From Candidatus Merdivicinus faecavium (GTDB taxonomy: Bacteria > Bacillota > Clostridia > Oscillospirales > Ruminococcaceae): a stretch of DNA of 64,000 nt. Numbering within the stretch: position 1 is the stretch's first letter; each line of letters begins with the position of its first letter. The notes beneath the pieces were generated by a model, which had not been told where the DNA came from, searched no databases, and was given only the letters and a program-made list of their open reading frames with translations. The position numbers and the translations under genes were made by a program. Positions 43,264 to 51,730 of this stretch are shown in pieces. The stretch covers positions 62,001-126,000 of the forward strand of contig DVKD01000039.1 in NCBI GenBank assembly GCA_018716285.1. The letters are read 5' to 3'.

Positions 43264-44211
43264 TTACACAGTTCCTGTCCTGCCGCACCGTTTGGACAAC
43301 CAGTCAAGGATGTCGGCGTAAACTTCCCGGCGGTTTATTTCGTTGAGGATTTCGTGCCGCGCGCCGGGATACAGGCGCATGGTCAGGTCGCGCACGCCCG
43401 CCTCCCGGAGGAGACTGTCCACCTCCCGCACCCCCTTGCCGAAGGAGCCGACCGGATCCTCCTCCCCCGCCGTCAGCAGGATGGGCAGTTCTTTCGGCAC
43501 CCGCTGGGCCCAGCGCGGCCCCGAAACGCTCCACAGGAGGGCGAGCAGGTCCCGGAATCCGGCCGCGGTGAAGCGGAAATTGCAAAGCGGGTCAGCGTCG
43601 TACCGCCGGACGATGTTCCGGTCGCGGGACAGCCAGGCGTGCGGGCCCTCCTCGGCGGGGAACCGGCGGTTGTAGGCCCCGAAGGCCATTTTCTCGAGTA
43701 GACCGCTGCGGTAATGGCTGCCCCGGCAGGCGGCTATGAAGGCGGCGGCGCGGGAGCCCGCCTTTGCCGCGGGATTGCTCCCGGCCGTCCCGCAGATGAC
43801 CGCGCCGTCCAGCTCCTCCCCGTACCGGACAAGATACCGCCGCGCAATGAACGACCCCATCGAGTGCCCGAACAGGAAATACGGCGCATCCGGGAAGCGC
43901 TCCTTGGCAAGCTTGGTCATCCGGTGGAGGTCCTCAACCAGCAGAAAATCGCCGTCCCGTTCGGCGAAAAAGCCGCGCTCGGAAGGGGCCGCCGTCCGCC
44001 CGTGGCCAAGATGGTCGTTGCCGCAGACCACAAAGCCCGCCTCGCAGAGGAATGCCGCGAACTCCTCGTACCGCTCGAGATACTCGCACATCCCGTGGGA
44101 GATCTGCACCACCCCGCAGGGACGCCCCTCCGCGGGGCGGTAAAAATAGCAGGCTGCGGCGGTTTTGCCGTCCGCGCTCAAAAAGCTCCCTTTTTCCTTG
44201 ACAAATGCCAT
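43264..44211 (-). CDS. Alpha/beta hydrolase, lysophospholipase/monoacylglycerol lipase type
   Basis: 315 residues from ATG 44211 (GAGGTG upstream). The oxyanion region is VQISHGMCEYLERYEEFAAF, the nucleophile elbow is FGHSMGS, the catalytic Asp is in AGEEDPVGSFGKG, and the His is in YPGARHEILNE. This is the serine aminopeptidase S33/lysophospholipase family, acting on lipid esters. No signal peptide is present, so the enzyme is cytosolic or weakly membrane associated. No terminator is obvious after it, and glyA lies 165 bases further on the same strand with its own promoter. Confidence 0.88.
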   Translation of the reverse strand: MAFVKEKGSFLSADGKTAAACYFYRPAEGRPCGVVQISHGMCEYLERYEEFAAFLCEAGFVVCGNDHLGHGRTAAPSERGFFAERDGDFLLVEDLHRMTKLAKERFPDAPYFLFGHSMGSFIARRYLVRYGEELDGAVICGTAGSNPAAKAGSRAAAFIAACRGSHYRSGLLEKMAFGAYNRRFPAEEGPHAWLSRDRNIVRRYDADPLCNFRFTAAGFRDLLALLWSVSGPRWAQRVPKELPILLTAGEEDPVGSFGKGVREVDSLLREAGVRDLTMRLYPGARHEILNEINRREVYADILDWLSKRCGRTGTV

Positions 44212-44262
44212 TTTTTTCACCTCTTGCAGAATTTTTTGCGGAAATCGCACCGCTCTGTCTCT

Positions 44263-44301
44263 ATCATACCTGATTTTTGGGCAAAAGGGAAGCGTTTTGC
44301 C
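44263..44301. promoter_or_regulatory. Divergent control region: hydrolase -10 and inverted repeat
   Basis: GGCAAAA (44280-44286) and TTTTGCC (44295-44301) form a perfect inverted repeat. On the minus strand it covers where the -35 of the hydrolase promoter should lie, with TATGAT (44268-44263) as the -10. This fits a repressor operator between the hydrolase and the export operon. Confidence 0.4.
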
Positions 44302-44365
44302 GGCCTTTCCGGAAATTTTCACCGTTTGCATTGCGAATGTTCAGAATCCCGTCACATTTTCCCCT

Positions 44366-44371
44366 TATAAT
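44366..44371 (+). promoter_or_regulatory. -10 element of the MacA-MacB-type operon
   Basis: A perfect TATAAT stands 60 bases upstream of the ATG at 44431. The sequence at the -35 position (AGAATC) is poor, so an activator or extended contacts may be needed. Confidence 0.45.
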
Positions 44372-44430
44372 GACGGCTGTGAAAATTCGGCAGGACGGCT
44401 GCTGCCGCATCTGCCCAAAGGAGAGACATT

Positions 44431-46194
44431 ATGGATTTATTCAAGCACGGAAGGAGCAGCGCGGCGGATCCGGCATCTCCGCCGCCCGTCCCAACTGCCC
44501 CCAAACGGAAAAAGCGCTGGATCAAGTGGATTATCATCGCGCTGATCGCGGTTTTGGCCGCCGCGCTCATCCTGCGCGCCTGCCTGCCGCAGAACCAAAA
44601 CCGGCAGGCGATGTCCGAGGCGGTCTATCAGTACGAGACCGTCTCCCGACGGGATATCACCGACGAGCTCTCCTATTCCGGCACGCTGGAGCCCGCCGAT
44701 TCCTACAATGTCACCGCCCTGGTGAGCGGCGAGATCCTGGAGGCGCCTTTTGAGGAGGGCGACGTCCTGGAGGAGGGCGCGGCCCTTTACACCATCGACA
44801 CCGACAACGCCCAGAACTCCATCGACCAGGCCGAGCTCTCCCTTGAGCAGGCGCAGATGAACTACGACAGGGCGCTGGAAAGCCTCGAAAACCTCAATGT
44901 CACCGCCCCCGCCTCCGGCACGGTCATTTCCCTGGACGTCGAGCCGGGGGACGAGGTGCAGGCCGGGCAGCAGCTCGGTTCGCTGCGGGACAGCACGACA
45001 GTCGTTCTCCGCATCCCCTTCAACGCGGCCGACGCGGCTGCGATTTCCGCGGGGGATACGGCTTCGATCACGGTAGACGGCAGCTTCGAGACCCTCTCCG
45101 GGACGGTCACCAAGGTGAGCGGCGCGGATGAAATCCTCTCCGGCGGGATGATCGTCCGCTATGTCACCATTGAGGCGGCCAATCCCGGCGCCATCGCGGC
45201 GGACACCTCCGCCACCGCCGTTGTAAACGGCATCGCCTGCAATTCCGCGGGGACCTTTTCCTACAAGGCGGAGGAGACGATCACCGCCGAAGCCTCCGGC
45301 ACGGTCGTCTCGGTCACGGCGGACGAAGGCAGCTGGGTGAACGAGGGCGGGACCATCCTGACCCTGGAGAGCGACGAACTCTCCGAATCGCTGCGCAACA
45401 GCGAGATCTCCCTCGAAAACGCCCAGCTTTCGCTCGAAAACGCCCAGGAGCAGCTTGACAACTACCAGATCACCTCCCCCATCGCGGGCACCGTTATCCA
45501 GAAAAACTACAAGGCGGGCGACACGCTCGGCAGCAGCAGCGCCGGCACCCTCTGCACCATCTACGATCTCTCCTACCTGACCATGACCTTAAACGTCGAC
45601 GAGCTGGACATCAGCGACATTGAGGTCGGGCAGAGGGTCACCATCACCGCCGACGCGGTCGAGGGGCAGACCTATGAGGGCGAAGTGACCGCCATCAGCG
45701 TCCAGGGCACCACCTCCGGCGGCGTGACCACCTACCCGGTCACCATCCGCATCGACGAGACGGACGGCCTCCTCCCCGGGATGAATGTCGATGCCCAGAT
45801 CGTCATCGAATCGGCCGAGCAGGTGCTCACCGTCCCGGCCGGCGCCGTAGAGCGGGGCAACCGGGTCCTAGTCAGCACAGAGAGCGAAACCGGAAAGGCC
45901 GCCCTGGCCGCACAGGAGGAATCCGGCGCCGCGGCGGGTGACGCCCCTGAGGGCTACGTCTACGTCGAAGTGACCCTCGGCGTCAGCGACGGCGACTATA
46001 TCGAGATCTTATCCGGCCTCTCCGAAGGGGATGAGATCGCCTATATGGGCAGCGCCGGCAGCGCGTACAGCGGCTCCTTCGATATGATGGGCGGCATGGA
46101 GATGGGCGGCTTCGGCGGCGCCGTCACCATCTCGCCCGGCGAGGGGATGCCCGCCGGCGGAGGCGGCCCGGGCGGCGGAATGGGGGGACGATGA
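44431..46194 (+). CDS. HlyD/MacA-family periplasmic-adaptor-like subunit
   Basis: 587 residues. A Pro-rich cytosolic start and a membrane anchor (WIKWIIIALIAVLAAALILR, about 29-48) precede a biotinyl-lipoyl domain, two coiled-coil hairpin segments (QAELSLEQAQMNYDRALESL and NSEISLENAQLSLENAQEQL) and beta-barrel domains. The two lipoyl-like halves look duplicated (SGTVISLDVEPGDEV and SGTVVSVTADEGSWV), longer than usual MacA. The tail is Gly/Met-rich. In Gram-positive bacteria such subunits work with MacB-type ABC exporters of peptides or antibiotics. The stop overlaps the start of the ATPase gene. Confidence 0.9.
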   Translation: MDLFKHGRSSAADPASPPPVPTAPKRKKRWIKWIIIALIAVLAAALILRACLPQNQNRQAMSEAVYQYETVSRRDITDELSYSGTLEPADSYNVTALVSGEILEAPFEEGDVLEEGAALYTIDTDNAQNSIDQAELSLEQAQMNYDRALESLENLNVTAPASGTVISLDVEPGDEVQAGQQLGSLRDSTTVVLRIPFNAADAAAISAGDTASITVDGSFETLSGTVTKVSGADEILSGGMIVRYVTIEAANPGAIAADTSATAVVNGIACNSAGTFSYKAEETITAEASGTVVSVTADEGSWVNEGGTILTLESDELSESLRNSEISLENAQLSLENAQEQLDNYQITSPIAGTVIQKNYKAGDTLGSSSAGTLCTIYDLSYLTMTLNVDELDISDIEVGQRVTITADAVEGQTYEGEVTAISVQGTTSGGVTTYPVTIRIDETDGLLPGMNVDAQIVIESAEQVLTVPAGAVERGNRVLVSTESETGKAALAAQEESGAAAGDAPEGYVYVEVTLGVSDGDYIEILSGLSEGDEIAYMGSAGSAYSGSFDMMGGMEMGGFGGAVTISPGEGMPAGGGGPGGGMGGR

Positions 46195-46952
46195 TGTCGC
46201 AGCAAGACACCCTCTCTCCCGCAGTCCCCCTCATCGAATTCCGGGACGTCTATAAGCTCTACCAGATGGGCGACGAAACGGTCCGGGCGGTCGACGGGGT
46301 CTCCTTCACCGTAAGGAAGGGGGAATTTCTCGCCATCGTCGGCCAGTCCGGCTCGGGCAAGTCGACCTGCATGAACATCATCGGCTGCCTCGACATCCCG
46401 ACGAGCGGCCAGTACCTGCTGGCTGGGGAGGATGTGGGCCGGATGACCGACAACCAGCTCGCCGCCCTCCGCAACCGGACCCTCGGCTTCATCTTCCAGC
46501 AGTATAACCTCATTCCGAAGCTGAACGTCCTCGAAAACGTCGAGCTCCCCCTCCTCTACGGCGGTGTCCGCGCCGCCAAGCGGGCGGAACGGGCCAAGGC
46601 CGCCCTTGAACGGGTCGGCCTCTCCTCCAAGCTCAAAAACTACCCCTCCCAGCTCTCCGGCGGGCAGCAGCAGCGAGTCTCTATCGCCCGTGCGCTGGCG
46701 GGCGACCCCTCGGTCATCCTGGCCGACGAGCCGACCGGGGCGCTCGACTCCAAAACCGGGCGGGAGGTCCTCGCCTTTTTAGAGGAGCTCCACCGTGCGG
46801 GCAACACCATCGTCCTCATCACCCATGACAACAGCATCGCCGCCCACGCCGGGCGGATCATCCGCCTCGAGGACGGCAAGGTCGTCTATGACGGCCCCGC
46901 CGGCGGCAGGGGCGCGGTGGTCCAGGCGGAAGAAAGCGAGGGGACGGTATGA
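46191..46952 (+). CDS. MacB/LolD-type ABC transporter ATPase
   Basis: 253 residues; the start is either ATG 46191 or 46194. Walker A GQSGSGKST, Q-loop FIFQQYNLIPKL, signature LSGGQQQRVSIARAL, Walker B VILADEPTGALDS and the switch His in LITHDN are intact. This belongs to the mechanotransmission ABC class that pairs with an FtsX-fold permease. It overlaps both neighbours, giving a tightly coupled three-gene exporter. The cargo is unknown. Confidence 0.95.
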   Translation: MMSQQDTLSPAVPLIEFRDVYKLYQMGDETVRAVDGVSFTVRKGEFLAIVGQSGSGKSTCMNIIGCLDIPTSGQYLLAGEDVGRMTDNQLAALRNRTLGFIFQQYNLIPKLNVLENVELPLLYGGVRAAKRAERAKAALERVGLSSKLKNYPSQLSGGQQQRVSIARALAGDPSVILADEPTGALDSKTGREVLAFLEELHRAGNTIVLITHDNSIAAHAGRIIRLEDGKVVYDGPAGGRGAVVQAEESEGTV

Positions 46953-48142
46953 ATTTTCTCCAATGCTTCCGCCTCGCCCTCAAATCCATCTGGAGCAGCA
47001 AGGTGCGCTCCCTCTTAACCATGCTCGGCATCATCATCGGCGTCTCGGCCGTCATCACCATCGTCGGCCTGGGCAACGGGATGGAGCTTTACATGGCCGA
47101 CCAGTTCGCAAGCCTCGGCACCACCACCCTCACCGTCAGCATTTCCGGGCGGGGCAGCAGCCGCAGCATCTCGGACGACGAGATGTACGCGCTGGTGGAG
47201 GAAAATCCCGCCGTCCTCGACGCGGTCACCCCCACCGTCTCGGTCATGGGGGAAGCCAAGGTGGGGCGGGACAGTTTGAGCGCTTCCATCACCGGCGTCG
47301 GGGAGGACTACCTCGACATCCGGGGCTATACCGTCGCCCAGGGGCGGGGGATCCAGTACACGGATATCCTGAACCGCGAGCAGGTCTGCGTCGTCGGCAG
47401 CTATGTCGCGTGGGAATACTTTGGCGGCGCCGCCGTCGGGGAGACGGTCCGGATCTCCGGCACCCCCTACACCGTCGTCGGCGTCTTAAGCGAAATCAGC
47501 GACAGCACCGACGAGTCCGGCTCCGATAACCTCGTGCTGATCCCCTACACAAACGCCGCGAAAATGTCCTTCATGGGCAGCATCTCCAGCTACACCTTCA
47601 ACGCGGCGGATGAAGACAGCGTGACCGCGGCCAAGGCCGCGATCGAGTCGGCCCTTTACGAATTCTACCAGGACGACAGCGCCTACACCGTCGTCGCAAT
47701 GAGCGAAATGCTCGACACCATGAACCAGATGATCGACATCCTCGTCACCGTCCTGGCCGGCATCGCAGCCATCTCGCTTGTGGTCGGCGGCGTCGGGATC
47801 ATGAACATCATGCTCGTCTCGGTCTCGGAGCGGACCCGCGAGATCGGCATCCGCAAATCCCTGGGGGCCAGGCAGCGGGACATCCTGTTCCAGTTTGTCA
47901 TTGAGGCGGGGGTCACCAGCGCCATCGGCGGCATCCTGGGGATCCTGTTCGGCTACCTGCTCTCCGCCGCCGCGACCGCCGTCATCGCCACGGCGATGCA
48001 GGTCGACATGACGGTCGCCCCCACCGCGGGCTCGATCCTCATGGCGTTCGGCATCTCGGTGGCGATCGGGGTCGTCTTCGGCTACCTTCCCGCCCGCAAA
48101 GCGGCGCGCCTGAACCCCATCGACGCCCTTCACTACGACTAA
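46949..48142 (+). CDS. MacB/FtsX-type ABC transporter permease
   Basis: 397 residues. An N-terminal helix (SLLTMLGIIIGVSAVITIVG) precedes the MacB extracellular core domain (about 45-260), and three C-terminal helices follow: TVLAGIAAISLVVGGVGIMN, IGGILGILFGYLLSAAATAV and ILMAFGISVAIGVVFGYLPA. GIRKSLGARQRDILFQFVIE is the conserved ATPase-coupling segment. It forms the dimeric membrane part of the exporter with the two genes before it. The ATGA overlap with the ATPase gene indicates coupling. Confidence 0.94.
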   Translation: MNFLQCFRLALKSIWSSKVRSLLTMLGIIIGVSAVITIVGLGNGMELYMADQFASLGTTTLTVSISGRGSSRSISDDEMYALVEENPAVLDAVTPTVSVMGEAKVGRDSLSASITGVGEDYLDIRGYTVAQGRGIQYTDILNREQVCVVGSYVAWEYFGGAAVGETVRISGTPYTVVGVLSEISDSTDESGSDNLVLIPYTNAAKMSFMGSISSYTFNAADEDSVTAAKAAIESALYEFYQDDSAYTVVAMSEMLDTMNQMIDILVTVLAGIAAISLVVGGVGIMNIMLVSVSERTREIGIRKSLGARQRDILFQFVIEAGVTSAIGGILGILFGYLLSAAATAVIATAMQVDMTVAPTAGSILMAFGISVAIGVVFGYLPARKAARLNPIDALHYD

Positions 48143-48161
48143 ATCAAGGAGGAACCTACCT

Positions 48162-50039
48162 ATGAACCGCAAAACGATCCTCTGCCTGGCACTTGCGGCG
48201 GCCGTCTCGGTCGGCTGCGCCGCGCCGGTTTCCGCCATTGACAGCGCGGGGCTTTCCGCCCTCCAGTCGATGGGGGTCATCCAGGGAAACACCAACGCCG
48301 CCACCCGCGGGGAATTTGCCCGGATGCTGGTGGCCGTCTCGGGCCGCCTGGACACTGTTTCAGCAACCGCCTCAACCTCCCCGTTCTCCGACGTCCCCTA
48401 TAGCAGCAGCTATGCGGGCTATATCAGCACCGTGGTGCAGGAAGGCGCCATGAGCGGCTATCTGGACGGCACCTTCCGCCCGGATAACGCCATCCTGCTC
48501 GAGGAGGCGGTTTCCGCCGCGCTGAACCTGCTCGGCTACAGCGGCGGGACGGCCGCTTCGAAGCTTGAGCAGGCATCCTCCCTGGGCCTGCTGGCCGGGA
48601 TCTCCAAAACCCAGGGGCAGACCCTCTCGGTCGGGGAATGCGCCGATCTTTTTGACAACCTCTTAAGCGCCAAAACCTCAGACGGGCAGACCTATGCCGC
48701 CAAGCTGGGCATCGCCTCCGCTGCCGGCGGCGTCGACTACACCGCCGTCGTCTCCAATTCGCTTCAGGGGCCCTATCTCTGCACCGAAAATGTGGAAAAT
48801 GTCGTCCCCTTCTCGACCGGCCCGGCAGTGGTCTACTTAAACGGCAGCCGCGCCTCCTTCTCCGACCTGGATGAAAACGACGTGATCTACTACAACGAAC
48901 GGATGCAGACGGTCTGGGCTTACCGCAGCCGGGTCATCGGCACCTATACCGCGGCGTCGCCCGACGCTTCCGCGCCCACATCGGTCACAGTGGCCGGGCA
49001 GAGCTACGAGGTGACCGGAAGCGCCGCGTATGCCCTCTCCAACCTGGGCGGCATTTCGGTCGGGAGCACCGTCACCCTCCTGCTCGACCGGGACGGGAAG
49101 GCGGCCTTCGCCCTCTCCGGCAGCCACACAGCGGCCGCCTCCTCCAGCCAGGATGAAACGGCGGGCGTTGTCACCGGCGTCACCGTCTCGAGCTACACCG
49201 ACGCCTCGGGCCGGGAGGTCTACTCCTATGCCGCAAACGTCGTCTGCGCGGACGGGAGCCTCCGCAGCTACCCCGTCTCCTCCGAAAACGCCTTCCGCGA
49301 AGGCGACCTCGTCCGGGTGAGCGGCGGCGTCCTGACCGAAGAGGAAAAATCCTCCCTGCGCGGGACCTTCAATGACGCCGGCACCGAGGTTGCCGGCTAC
49401 ACCCTCGCCGACGACGCGCAGATCCTCGACTATGCGGACAGCGGCAGCTACGGCCGGGTCTATTCGGCAAGCCTCGGCGGCGTCACCTTAAACGCCCGCA
49501 ACCTCCTCTACTACCACCTGAACGCGAGCGGGCAGATCGACATCCTCATCCTGAAAGACGCGACCGGCAGCGTCGGCAGCTACGGCCTCGTCCTCTCGGT
49601 CACCCCCATCATCCAGGAGTCCCCCGAATCAGGCGGCGGCAGCGGGGAGGAAGGCGGCGAAGAAGGCGAAGAGACGGAGCAGGTCATCACCGGCCACACC
49701 GTCACCTATCTCCTGAACGGCCAGCAGTCGACCGTCACCCTCGACGCGGAGGCGTCGGTGAGCCGGGGCGGAGCCGCCTTCACCTTTGAAAACGGCCGGG
49801 TCACCGGGACCACCTCCCTCCGGCGGGTCGCGGCAACCCAGATCAACGGCCTGACCGCCTCCACTGCAAGCGGGGCGCTCTCCATTGCGGACAATGCGGC
49901 CGTCTATGTCAAGATCGGCTCCGACTATTACCAGAGCACACTCGCCACCATCTCCGGCAGTTCGGACTATGAGCTGACCTGCTATGCCGACCGCTCCTCC
50001 GGCGGCAAGGTTCGGGTCATCGTGGCGGAACAGAAATAA
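48162..50039 (+). CDS. Secreted SLH-domain protein
   Basis: 625 residues. A signal peptide is clear (MNRKTILCLALAAAVSVGCA, cleaved near APVSA). Residues about 28-150 resemble two S-layer homology repeats (SPFSDVPYSSSYAGYISTVV, GYLDGTFRPDNAILLEEAVS), which bind cell-wall polymer. The remainder is beta-rich, Ser/Ala/Thr-rich, with an acidic low-complexity stretch (SGEEGGEEGEETEQ) near residue 495. It lies 19 bases after the permease and ahead of a terminator, so it is the fourth gene of the exporter operon. A cell-surface accessory role is inferred. Confidence 0.88.
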   Translation: MNRKTILCLALAAAVSVGCAAPVSAIDSAGLSALQSMGVIQGNTNAATRGEFARMLVAVSGRLDTVSATASTSPFSDVPYSSSYAGYISTVVQEGAMSGYLDGTFRPDNAILLEEAVSAALNLLGYSGGTAASKLEQASSLGLLAGISKTQGQTLSVGECADLFDNLLSAKTSDGQTYAAKLGIASAAGGVDYTAVVSNSLQGPYLCTENVENVVPFSTGPAVVYLNGSRASFSDLDENDVIYYNERMQTVWAYRSRVIGTYTAASPDASAPTSVTVAGQSYEVTGSAAYALSNLGGISVGSTVTLLLDRDGKAAFALSGSHTAAASSSQDETAGVVTGVTVSSYTDASGREVYSYAANVVCADGSLRSYPVSSENAFREGDLVRVSGGVLTEEEKSSLRGTFNDAGTEVAGYTLADDAQILDYADSGSYGRVYSASLGGVTLNARNLLYYHLNASGQIDILILKDATGSVGSYGLVLSVTPIIQESPESGGGSGEEGGEEGEETEQVITGHTVTYLLNGQQSTVTLDAEASVSRGGAAFTFENGRVTGTTSLRRVAATQINGLTASTASGALSIADNAAVYVKIGSDYYQSTLATISGSSDYELTCYADRSSGGKVRVIVAEQK

Positions 50040-50044
50040 TTCAG

Positions 50045-50071
50045 GCGGGCGGCTTCATGCCGCCCGTTTTT
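50045..50071 (+). terminator. Terminator after the SLH-protein gene
   Basis: CGGGCGGC (50046-50053) pairs with GCCGCCCG (50059-50066), then TTTTT. It ends the exporter operon. Confidence 0.9.
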
Positions 50072-50161
50072 CGGAAAGCACCCGCGGAAACAAAATCCCC
50101 CTCCCCTACATATACTGAGGATAGGCGCTGCCGAATCTGATCAGGAAAGGGGGAGATGGGC

Positions 50162-50383
50162 ATGGACAGGGCTCTCCTCGTGCTCCGCTCCATCACCTAC
50201 GCCTATAAGGCGCAGCGGCTTCTGGAAAATCACGGAATTTACAGCCAGGTCATCCGGACGCCGGCCGAATATGCCCCGAGCGGCTGCAGCTACAGCCTTT
50301 CAGTCGCCAGGCAGGGCGCAAGGGCGGCGGATATCCTTCGCTACAGCGGCATCAAGCTGCTCAAAGTCGTCCGGAATGCCTGA
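50162..50383 (+). CDS. DUF3343 small protein (putative Se/S carrier-like)
   Basis: 73 residues from ATG 50162, since the GGGGGAG lies directly against the earlier ATG 50156. LLVLRSITYAYKAQRLLENH, then IRTPAEYAPSGCSYSLSV with a single conserved Cys, and a C-terminal VVRNA match the DUF3343 family. Members often neighbour a cysteine desulfurase-like enzyme, as here, which led to the proposed role in sulfur or selenium transfer. That role is unproven. A terminator separates it from the aminotransferase gene. Confidence 0.82.
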   Translation: MDRALLVLRSITYAYKAQRLLENHGIYSQVIRTPAEYAPSGCSYSLSVARQGARAADILRYSGIKLLKVVRNA

Positions 50384-50384
50384 T

Positions 50385-50420
50385 AAAGGCCCGCAAAGCG
50401 CCGGCTTTCGGGCCTTTTTA
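50385..50420 (+). terminator. Terminator between DUF3343 and the class V aminotransferase
   Basis: AAAGGCCCG (50385-50393) pairs with CGGGCCTTT (50409-50417) followed by TTT. It starts one base after the DUF3343 stop. Because no promoter is clear before the next gene, it may act as a partial terminator (attenuator). Confidence 0.7.
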
Positions 50421-50468
50421 CATAAGCGGAACGCTTACTCCAATCTACATGCAAGGCAGGTGCTTTCG

Positions 50469-51626
50469 ATGATTTATTTTGACAACGCGGCCACAAGTTT
50501 TCCCAAGCCCCTCTGCGTCCGCCGGGCCGCGCTCGATGCGATCCGCTACTACGGCGGAAACCCCGGCCGCAGCGGCCACGCGCTCTCGATGCGGGCGGCG
50601 GAGAAGGTCTTCGGCGTGCGGGAGCAGGCAGCCGCCTTTTTCGGCGCGCAGCCTGAAAACGTGATTTTCACCCTAAACTGCACAATGGCCCTCAATCTGG
50701 CGATCAAGGGGATCCTCTCGCGGGGAGGGCACGCGGTCATTTCCTCCCTGGAGCACAACTCGGTCGTCCGCCCCCTCCATGCCCTCCGGGAAGCCGGCAC
50801 AGCCGACTATTCCGTAGCGGAGGTGCGCGAGCTCGACCCGGAGCAGACGGTGCGCAATTTCCGCGCGGCCCTGCGCACCGACACCAGGGCCATCATCTGC
50901 ACCGCAGCCTCCAACCTGACCGGCGTCATCCTTCCGCTGCAGGAGCTTTCCGCACTCTGCCGGGAATACGGGCTCCTTTTTGTCGTCGACGCGGCGCAGG
51001 GGGCGGGGGTCCTGCCTATCCACATGCAGGAGCTCGGCATCGATATCCTCTGCACGGCCGGCCACAAGGGTCTCTACGGGACGACCGGAACCGGCCTGCT
51101 CATCCTGCGGGAAGGGGTCATGCTGGACACCGTCCTTGAGGGCGGCACCGGCAGCACCTCCCTGGAGCTCGAGCAGCCCGACTTCTACCCCGACCGGCTG
51201 GAATCCGGGACAGTGAACACCGTCGGCATCCTCTCGCTGGGGGCGGGGCTGCGGTTTGTAAACCACCTCACCCCTGCCGCGATCTACCGCCGGGAATTCC
51301 TCCTCTGCCGCTATGTGTGGCGGGAACTGAGCCTCATGCCGGGGGTCGAGCTGCTGACCCGGAGCTTCTGCCCCGGCGAAAAGGCCCCCATCGTCGGCTT
51401 CAACCTCCGCGGCGAGGATTCCGCCGCGGTCGCCTCTTATTTGAGCCGGCGCGGCTTCGCGCTGCGGGGAGGATTCCACTGCGCGGCCCTCGCCCACCGA
51501 CATCTCGGCACCGCCGGACAGGGGGCGGTGCGTTTTTCCCCCTCCCATTTCAACACCGACCAGCAGGTCCTCCTCTTCCTGAATGAAATGAAAAAAATTC
51601 AAAAAAACGGCTGCAAAAGTGGTTGA
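50469..51626 (+). CDS. Class V aminotransferase, cysteine desulfurase-like
   Basis: 385 residues from ATG 50469; the longer open frame from 50271 overlaps DUF3343 in another frame. MIYFDNAATSFPKP at the N-terminus, SSLEHNSVVRPLH, VVDAAQGAGVLPIHM and the PLP-lysine segment TAGHKGLYGTTGTG are typical of the Csd/NifS-like branch. The expected catalytic Cys loop near the C-terminus reads RGGFHCAALAHRHLG, with Cys present. It would release sulfur from cysteine (or selenium from selenocysteine) to an acceptor, perhaps the upstream DUF3343 protein. The ribosome binding site is weak (GCAGG). Confidence 0.87.
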   Translation: MIYFDNAATSFPKPLCVRRAALDAIRYYGGNPGRSGHALSMRAAEKVFGVREQAAAFFGAQPENVIFTLNCTMALNLAIKGILSRGGHAVISSLEHNSVVRPLHALREAGTADYSVAEVRELDPEQTVRNFRAALRTDTRAIICTAASNLTGVILPLQELSALCREYGLLFVVDAAQGAGVLPIHMQELGIDILCTAGHKGLYGTTGTGLLILREGVMLDTVLEGGTGSTSLELEQPDFYPDRLESGTVNTVGILSLGAGLRFVNHLTPAAIYRREFLLCRYVWRELSLMPGVELLTRSFCPGEKAPIVGFNLRGEDSAAVASYLSRRGFALRGGFHCAALAHRHLGTAGQGAVRFSPSHFNTDQQVLLFLNEMKKIQKNGCKSG

Positions 51627-51650
51627 AATAATCGACGGATATGATACAAT
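51623..51650 (+). promoter_or_regulatory. Promoter of cdaA-cdaR
   Basis: TTGAAA (51623-51628), a 16-base spacer and TACAAT (51645-51650) with an upstream TGA (extended -10). It overlaps the stop of the preceding aminotransferase gene. The leader of about 75 bases has a small hairpin, CGCCTG/CAGGCG. Confidence 0.7.
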
Positions 51651-51730
51651 AGAAGAGAGGCGTTTTGTCGCCCCAATTCATGAAAGAAAGGAAACCCGCC
51701 TGTCCTCAGGCGCGGTTTTGGACGGAATAT

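Noticed and set aside
43240-43270. ACTGT/ACAGT arms after the hydrolase gene as a terminator
   Set aside because: The stem is only five bases with a long loop and no proper T-run.
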